A DNA stretch of 64,000 nucleotides from Alphaproteobacteria bacterium. GTDB lineage: Bacteria; Pseudomonadota; Alphaproteobacteria; JANSWW01. Position numbers and translations under genes: made by a program. Position 1 is the first letter of the stretch, and each line of letters begins with the position of its first letter. The notes beneath the pieces are model-generated. The model made no database searches. It was not told the origin of the DNA and saw only the letters and a list, made by a program, of their open reading frames with translations. The DNA lies in the NCBI GenBank assembly GCA_024743275.1, contig JANSWW010000008.1, positions 62,001 through 126,000 of the forward strand, given 5' to 3'. Of this stretch, positions 58,728 through 64,000 are shown piece after piece.

Positions 58728-59615
58728 ATGGCTCAAAGCACCGATAAACACGAAAAGGATATCGACGAGCTGAGCGGCATCGATACCACCGGCCATAGCT
58801 GGGACGGTATCAAGGAGCTCAACAATCCGTTGCCGCGCTGGTGGGTGTATTGCTTCTACATCACCATCGTCTGGGCGATCGGCTACTGCATCTTCTATCC
58901 GGCCATCCCGCTGATCAACAGCGCGACGCCGGGGGTGCTGGGCTTCTCCACCCGGGCCAATGTCGAGCAGGCGATGGTCGACGCGAAGGCGGAGCAGGCC
59001 GGTGTGATCCAGAAGATCGCGGAGAGCGAGCTCACCGCCATCCGGGACGACGAGACGCTGTTCCAGTTCGCCGTCGCCGGCGGCGAATCGGCCTTCAAGG
59101 TCCATTGCTCCCAGTGTCACGGGTCCGGGGCCGCTGGCGGGGAGGGATATCCCAACCTGAACGACGACACCTGGATCTGGGGCGGGACCGTCGAGGATAT
59201 CCATTGGAGCATCGCCAACGGTATCCGCTATGACGGCAACGACGAGACCCGCTGGTCGGAGATGCCGGCCTTCGGTCGCGACGGCCTGCTCGAGAGCGAT
59301 CAGATCGCCAATGTCACCGACTACATCATGCAGATCTCCGGTCAGGAGTTCGATGCGGCGGGGGCGGCGGCCGGCGAGGAGGTCTATCTCGACAACTGTG
59401 CCGCCTGCCATGGCGACGACGGAACGGGCGACATCTACTCCGGCGCGCCAAACCTGGTGGATGCCATCTGGCTCTACGGCGGCAGCCGGGATCTGGTTTA
59501 CGAGCAGATCGTGAACCCGAAACACGGTGTCATGCCGGCCTGGGGACACCGGCTCGATCCGGTCACGGTCAAGCAGTTGACCATTTACGTCCACGCCCTG
59601 GGCGGCGGCGAGTAG
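58728..59615 (+). CDS. ccoP: Cytochrome c oxidase cbb3-type, diheme subunit III
   Basis: The protein has 295 residues. One membrane helix (WWVYCFYITIVWAIGYCIFY) precedes two heme c sites, CSQCH and CAACH, with axial Met in the following segments (RWSEMPAFG and HGVMPAWG). It takes electrons from soluble cytochrome c. GAAGGAGGACTGATCC precedes the ATG. A 196-nt gap with no clear signal follows before ccoG. Confidence 0.95.
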   Translation: MAQSTDKHEKDIDELSGIDTTGHSWDGIKELNNPLPRWWVYCFYITIVWAIGYCIFYPAIPLINSATPGVLGFSTRANVEQAMVDAKAEQAGVIQKIAESELTAIRDDETLFQFAVAGGESAFKVHCSQCHGSGAAGGEGYPNLNDDTWIWGGTVEDIHWSIANGIRYDGNDETRWSEMPAFGRDGLLESDQIANVTDYIMQISGQEFDAAGAAAGEEVYLDNCAACHGDDGTGDIYSGAPNLVDAIWLYGGSRDLVYEQIVNPKHGVMPAWGHRLDPVTVKQLTIYVHALGGGE

Positions 59616-59811
59616 CCGCCCACTCCCCACCGTCCCGGCCGCTCACCAGGGCTGCCGGGGCGATGTGGAAACTCCCTTTGACCTTCGGTCTCGGACTTCG
59701 GGTCAACCTTGGAGGCGGTCCGGCCAAGCATCGGCCGGGTCCGGATCGCCTCCGTCCTCTTCACCGGAACGAGCCGGTCCGAAGAGCGCCATTCGAAGAA
59801 GGGCAGCAGCC

Positions 59812-61311
59812 ATGTCGACGCAGATCGGTCACGATATCGAAGACGCCGATGTCGCCCCGGTGAACAGCAAGGAGCACCGGGAGCTCTACAAGGCCAGGGT
59901 CAAGATCTTCCCGAAGAAGGTCTCCGGCACCTTTCGCCGCTTCAAATGGCTGATCATGCTGGTCACCCTCGGGATCTATTACATCACCCCGTGGATCCGC
60001 TGGGACCGTGGCCCGTTCGCGCCCGACCAGGCGGTCCTCGTCGACCTCGATCTCCGCCGCTTCTACTTCTTCGGCGTCGAGATCTGGCCGCAGGAATTCT
60101 TCTACGTCGGGGGCATGTTGATCATGGCCGGCATCGGTCTGTTCCTGGTGACCTCCGTGGTCGGCCGGGCCTGGTGCGGCTATACCTGCCCGCAGACCGT
60201 CTGGGTCGACCTTTTCCTCGCCGTGGAGCGGGTGATCGACGGCGACCGCAATGCCCAGATGAAACTCGACAAGGGCCCCTGGTCCGTCGAGAAGGTCTGG
60301 AAGCGCGTCGCCAAACACGGTGTCTGGCTGCTGATCGCGGTCGGGACCGGCGGTGCCTGGGTCTTCTATTTCACGGACGCGCCGACACTGGCCCGGGAAC
60401 TGGTCAATCTCAGCGCGTCGTCCGTCGCCTATTCGACCATCGCGGTTCTGACCGCCACGACCTATGTGTTCGGCGGTCTGATGCGGGAACAGGTGTGCAC
60501 CTATATGTGCCCGTGGCCGCGGGTGCAGGCGGCGATGCTCGATGAGGACAGCCTCATCGTCACCTATAACGACTGGCGCGGCGAGCCCCGTGGCAAGCAT
60601 GCGAAGAAGGCGGCGGCCGACCAGAAGCCCCTGGGCGATTGTGTCGACTGCAACCAGTGCGTCGCCGTTTGTCCCATGGGGATCGACATCCGCGACGGTC
60701 AGCAACTGGAGTGCATCACCTGTGCGTTGTGTATCGACGCCTGCGACACGGTGATGGACAAACTCGGCCGGGACCGGGGGCTGATCTCCTACGCGACCTT
60801 GCGCGACTACAACACCAACACCATCGACGTTCCGGCCGGGAAGCCGGCGCGGCATACGGATCTGAAGTCGATGATCCGTATCCGGCCGGTCCTCTACTTC
60901 CTGGTCTGGAGCGCCATCGGCCTCGGTCTCGTGTTCGCCCTCGCGACCCGCGATCGTCTGGACCTCAACGTCCTGCGAGACCGGAACCCGGTCTATACGG
61001 TCCAGTCGGACGGCAGCGTTCGGAACGGGTACACGGTCAAAATCCTGAATATGGAGCAGACACCGCGCAGCTTCTTCCTGACCATCGACGGGTTGGAGGA
61101 CGTCCATCTGTGGACCGCGCGCGGCCAGCACGAGCCGTTGAAGGCCCTGATCGTCGACGTTCCGGCTGACCGGATGAAGACCATGAAGATCTTCGTCGAG
61201 ATGGACCCCAAGAACCTGCCGGAGGAGCGGACGGAGTTCCAGTTCCGGACCTTCGACATGTACGGATCCGAGAGCGCCATCACCGATACGATCTTCCAGC
61301 GGCCCGAGTGA
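59812..61311 (+). CDS. ccoG: Cytochrome c oxidase accessory protein
   Basis: The protein has 499 residues. Several membrane helices surround GRAWCGYTCPQTVW and QVCTYMCPWPRVQ. Two [4Fe-4S] sites follow in CVDCNQCVAVCP and CITCALCIDACD. The C-terminal Ig-like domain is periplasmic. CcoG (FixG/RdxB) reduces copper for CuB insertion into CcoN. The ATG at 59812 starts the family-like MSTQIGHD; the open frame goes back to 59665 without resemblance. ccoH follows after 45 nt. Confidence 0.93.
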   Translation: MSTQIGHDIEDADVAPVNSKEHRELYKARVKIFPKKVSGTFRRFKWLIMLVTLGIYYITPWIRWDRGPFAPDQAVLVDLDLRRFYFFGVEIWPQEFFYVGGMLIMAGIGLFLVTSVVGRAWCGYTCPQTVWVDLFLAVERVIDGDRNAQMKLDKGPWSVEKVWKRVAKHGVWLLIAVGTGGAWVFYFTDAPTLARELVNLSASSVAYSTIAVLTATTYVFGGLMREQVCTYMCPWPRVQAAMLDEDSLIVTYNDWRGEPRGKHAKKAAADQKPLGDCVDCNQCVAVCPMGIDIRDGQQLECITCALCIDACDTVMDKLGRDRGLISYATLRDYNTNTIDVPAGKPARHTDLKSMIRIRPVLYFLVWSAIGLGLVFALATRDRLDLNVLRDRNPVYTVQSDGSVRNGYTVKILNMEQTPRSFFLTIDGLEDVHLWTARGQHEPLKALIVDVPADRMKTMKIFVEMDPKNLPEERTEFQFRTFDMYGSESAITDTIFQRPE

Positions 61312-61356
61312 CGGAAACGGCGCGCGACATAACGATAAGTCTTAAGGAGGCATCCC

Positions 61357-61848
61357 ATGGCGGCCAGCCATTCCCACCCCAAGCCCTTCACCGGCAAGCA
61401 CATGCTGGCCATCATGATCGCCTTCTTCGGCGTGATCATCGCGGTCAACATGACCATGGCCTATCTGGCCAGCTCGAGCTGGACCGGGCTGGTCGTCCAG
61501 AACAGCTATGTCGCGAGCCAGGAGTTCAACGGTGAACTCGACAAGGCCCGGGCGCAGTCCAAGCTCGGCTGGTCGACACCGTTGATGCTGTCCACGGAGG
61601 AGGCCCTGGTCGAGGCGCGGGACGCCAACGGCAAGCCGATCAAAGGGGCTGAGGTCATCTTGCTGCTGCAACGCTCGATGACCGACCGGGACGATCAGGC
61701 CGTCACCCTGACCGAGGTGGCGCCGGGCCTTTATCGGGCGGCTGTCGACCTCGCGCCGGTGCACTGGAAGGCCAGCCTCCGTCTCAAGGCGGCCAACGGC
61801 GTGACCTACCGCCAGGACCACCAGATCCTCCTCAAGGCGGGGGAGTGA
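61357..61848 (+). CDS. ccoH: FixH-family cbb3 assembly protein
   Basis: The protein has 163 residues with one membrane helix (HMLAIMIAFFGVIIAVNMTM, 14-34) and a FixH periplasmic domain (GWSTPLMLSTEE, VTLTEVAPGLYRAAVDL). It takes part in assembly of cbb3 oxidase with CcoI. AAGGAGG six nt before the ATG is a strong ribosome site. ccoI starts 4 nt after the stop. Confidence 0.92.
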   Translation: MAASHSHPKPFTGKHMLAIMIAFFGVIIAVNMTMAYLASSSWTGLVVQNSYVASQEFNGELDKARAQSKLGWSTPLMLSTEEALVEARDANGKPIKGAEVILLLQRSMTDRDDQAVTLTEVAPGLYRAAVDLAPVHWKASLRLKAANGVTYRQDHQILLKAGE

Positions 61849-61852
61849 GGTC

Positions 61853-64000
61853 ATGGGCTGCTGCGATTCCATGGCGCCCGTCTCCGAGGAGGTGGCGCTC
61901 GCCTCCGGCCCCGGAGGGCGATTCGACGCCTGGGTCACGGAGCCCAAGGGCGGGATCAGTCATCTCGACCTGATCGTGCCGGAAATCCACTGTGCGGGCT
62001 GTATCTCGAAGATCGAGCGGGCGCTCAACGCGGTCCATGGCGTCGAGCACGCCCGGGTGAATTTCTCGACCAAACGCGTTGCGGTCGATTGGAAGACCGG
62101 TGAGACCAACGCGGAAACCGTCGCCGCCACCTTGACCGGTCTCGGCTACGAGGTGCGCCCCTTCCGCAGCGACGGTGGGGAGAGCGGGGACCGCGAAGGC
62201 AAGCGCCTGCTGACCGCGATGGCCGTCGCCGGGTTCGCGGCGGGCAATGTCATGCTGCTGTCCGTTTCGGTTTGGGCCGGGGCGGAGTTGGCGACGAAGG
62301 ATCTTTTCCACTGGCTGTCGGCGCTGATCGCCCTGCCGGCGGTGATCTATGCCGGCGGGCCCTTCTATCGCTCGGCCTGGAAGGCGGTGCGCCACGGCCG
62401 CATGAACATGGACGTGCCGATCTCCCTGGCGGTGATCCTGGCGGCGGCGATGAGCCTGCACGAAACCATCGTCGGGGGACCGGACGCCTATTTCGATGCG
62501 TCGGTGATGCTGCTGTTCTTCCTGTTGGTCGGGCGCTATCTCGACCACATGATGCGCACCCGCGCTCGTCAGGCGGTCAGCCAGCTTGTCTCCCTCGGGT
62601 CCAAGGGCGCGATGGTCGAAGGCGCGGACGGAGTCCATTATCTACCCATCGAATCCGTCTCCCGGGGCGACACGGTGCTGGTGGCCGCCGGCGAGACGGT
62701 GCCGGTGGACGGCACGGTGTTGTCGGGCGAGACGGCGATCGACATGTCGTTGGTGACCGGCGAAAGCCTGCCGGAGCGGGTCGGTCCCGGCGCTATGGTG
62801 CGCGCGGGGACCCTCAATCTCGACGCGCCGTTGCGGGTCGAGGTGACCGCCGCCGGGGAGGATACCTTCCTCGCCGACGTCGTGCGGCTGATGGAATCGG
62901 CCGAGCAGCGCAAGGACAAATATGTCCGTCTGGCGGACAAGGCCGCGCGGATCTATGCCCCCGTCGTTCATCTGGTGGCCCTGTTTACCTTCATCGGCTG
63001 GATGCTGGCCGGGGCGGGGACCCATTCGGCGGCGATTACGGCCATCGCGGTTCTGATCATCACCTGCCCCTGTGCTCTGGCGCTCGCCGTGCCGGCGGTT
63101 CAGGTCGTCGCCGTGGGGGCGCTGTTCCGCGGCGGGGTCATGGTCAAGGACGGCGCGGCGTTGGAGAAGCTCGCGGAGATCGATACGGCGGTTTTCGACA
63201 AGACCGGAACGCTCACCCTCGGGCGGCCCGGTTTGGTCGCGGCGGACAGTGTGCCGTCTCAGTTGTTGGCGGAGGCGGCGGGCCTTGCCAAGCATAGCCG
63301 GCATCCGCTTTCCCGCGCGGTGGTCGCGGCGGCCAAGGACCGGGGTATCGCACCGGCGCCGATGGAAGAGGTGACCGAGGTCCCCGGCCATGGCGTCCAG
63401 GGTCAGCTCGACGGACGGACGGTCCGCATGGGTAGTCTCCGTTGGCTCGGTGTCGACGAAGATAGGGACGACGCGTCCGCGCAATCCTTGAAGCTGGCGG
63501 TGACCGCGCCCGACGGATCCCCCGACGGGTTTGGGGAGCCGCTCGTTCTGACGTTTGAGGACGAGATGCGTCCGGACGCAGCCCGGGTGATCGCCGATCT
63601 GCAGGCGCGAAAAGTCGAGGTGGTTATCCTCTCCGGCGACCGGGAAGCGGCCGTTGCGCCCCTGGCCCGCGCGCTCGGGGTCGGCCGCTGGCATGCCGGT
63701 CTGCTGCCGCAGGATAAGGTCCGGGAGATCGAGGCGTTGTCCGAGGCCGGTCGCAAGGTGCTGGTGGTCGGTGACGGCCTCAATGACGGGCCGGCGTTGG
63801 CCGCGGGCTACACCTCCATCGCGCCGTCCTCGGCGAGCGATCTTGGCCGCACGGCGGCGGACTTCGTCTTCTTCGGCGATAGCCTGGCCCCTGTCACTTT
63901 CGCCGGTCAGGTGGCGCGTCGGGCCCGGCGGTTGGTATTGCAGAACTTCAACCTCGCGCGGGTCTACAACGTCATCGCGGTGCCGACGGCCATTGCCGGT
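61853..64000 (+). CDS. ccoI: Copper-translocating P-type ATPase, 3' end cut by the window edge
   Basis: At least 716 residues are present. A heavy-metal-binding domain with the CxxC site HCAGCIS (about 45-110) is followed by membrane helices. The TGES phosphatase loop reads VTGESLPE, the ion path CPC is in IITCPCALALAVPA, the phosphorylation site DKTGTLT and the hinge VGDGLNDGPALAAG. It is a FixI/CcoI (CopA2-type) exporter that supplies copper for cbb3 assembly. Last visible gene of ccoNOQP-GHI; ccoS is expected just beyond position 64000. Confidence 0.94.
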   Translation, partial: MGCCDSMAPVSEEVALASGPGGRFDAWVTEPKGGISHLDLIVPEIHCAGCISKIERALNAVHGVEHARVNFSTKRVAVDWKTGETNAETVAATLTGLGYEVRPFRSDGGESGDREGKRLLTAMAVAGFAAGNVMLLSVSVWAGAELATKDLFHWLSALIALPAVIYAGGPFYRSAWKAVRHGRMNMDVPISLAVILAAAMSLHETIVGGPDAYFDASVMLLFFLLVGRYLDHMMRTRARQAVSQLVSLGSKGAMVEGADGVHYLPIESVSRGDTVLVAAGETVPVDGTVLSGETAIDMSLVTGESLPERVGPGAMVRAGTLNLDAPLRVEVTAAGEDTFLADVVRLMESAEQRKDKYVRLADKAARIYAPVVHLVALFTFIGWMLAGAGTHSAAITAIAVLIITCPCALALAVPAVQVVAVGALFRGGVMVKDGAALEKLAEIDTAVFDKTGTLTLGRPGLVAADSVPSQLLAEAAGLAKHSRHPLSRAVVAAAKDRGIAPAPMEEVTEVPGHGVQGQLDGRTVRMGSLRWLGVDEDRDDASAQSLKLAVTAPDGSPDGFGEPLVLTFEDEMRPDAARVIADLQARKVEVVILSGDREAAVAPLARALGVGRWHAGLLPQDKVREIEALSEAGRKVLVVGDGLNDGPALAAGYTSIAPSSASDLGRTAADFVFFGDSLAPVTFAGQVARRARRLVLQNFNLARVYNVIAVPTAIAG

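Noticed and set aside
59680..59706. TTGACC ... GGTCAA before ccoG as an FNR box
   Set aside because: The half sites are about 18 nt apart instead of 4, so FNR could not bind them as one site.

Overview
The window is high-GC, densely coded chromosomal DNA. I see no rRNA, tRNA, insertion sequence, phage gene or CRISPR array. A cbb3 oxidase cluster in fixNOQP-GHI order, an oxygen-sensing FNR protein with FNR boxes, a CtrA-type box (TTAA-N7-TTAA), a TAXI-type TRAP transporter and many PAS/GGDEF/EAL proteins point to an alphaproteobacterium. I infer a free-living, aquatic or soil Rhodospirillales-like organism; the order-level placement is inference. Both ends cut a gene: a sensor kinase on the left and a copper P-type ATPase on the right.

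Region 1 (1-19030). A membrane hybrid-type histidine kinase with a CtrA-like box upstream is followed by a transport and catabolism locus. An IclR regulator, a fused TRAP permease, a TAXI binding protein and an enoyl-CoA hydratase lie on the minus strand. A plus-strand operon holds 3-hydroxyacyl-CoA dehydrogenase, an SDR, an NDP-forming acyl-CoA ligase, a DUF35 protein, a thiolase-fold protein without the catalytic Cys, two acyl-CoA dehydrogenases and a crotonase-fold isomerase. Together these look like uptake, CoA activation and side-chain (beta-oxidation or retro-aldol) breakdown of an unidentified carboxylic acid. A KdgR/IclR-type palindrome covers the -10 of the TRAP promoter. A Tat-exported aldo/keto reductase and a DUF6064-like membrane protein close the region.

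Region 2 (19203-45675) is a signalling island. It contains a 2488-residue kinase with three periplasmic binding-protein domains and a full internal phosphorelay, in an operon with a stand-alone receiver and a receiver-EAL protein. Next come a receiver plus an unrecognised 529-residue protein, divergent from a GAF kinase with a ruined ATP site. A PepSY / cytochrome b561 / membrane-anchored LuxR operon follows, then SulP-UspA, a PcaD-like lactonase, a diguanylate cyclase overlapping tail-to-tail with a c-di-GMP phosphodiesterase, a split Aer-like receptor (PAS protein plus soluble MCP), and a pentapeptide-repeat protein coupled to a class III nucleotide cyclase.

Region 3 (46146-64000) is central metabolism and respiration. 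It holds a branched-chain 2-oxoacid dehydrogenase operon (E1alpha, E1beta, E2, E3), a cysteine hydrolase, an unknown protein, and then a low-oxygen regulon: hemN divergent from fnr with an FNR box between them, RidA, a hemerythrin-like protein, and ccoNOQP followed by ccoGHI with an FNR box upstream of ccoN.

The best candidates for undescribed systems are the PepSY/b561/membrane-LuxR operon, the receiver plus 529-residue protein opposite the GAF pseudokinase, the pentapeptide-cyclase pair, and the triple-binding-domain kinase with its c-di-GMP output.
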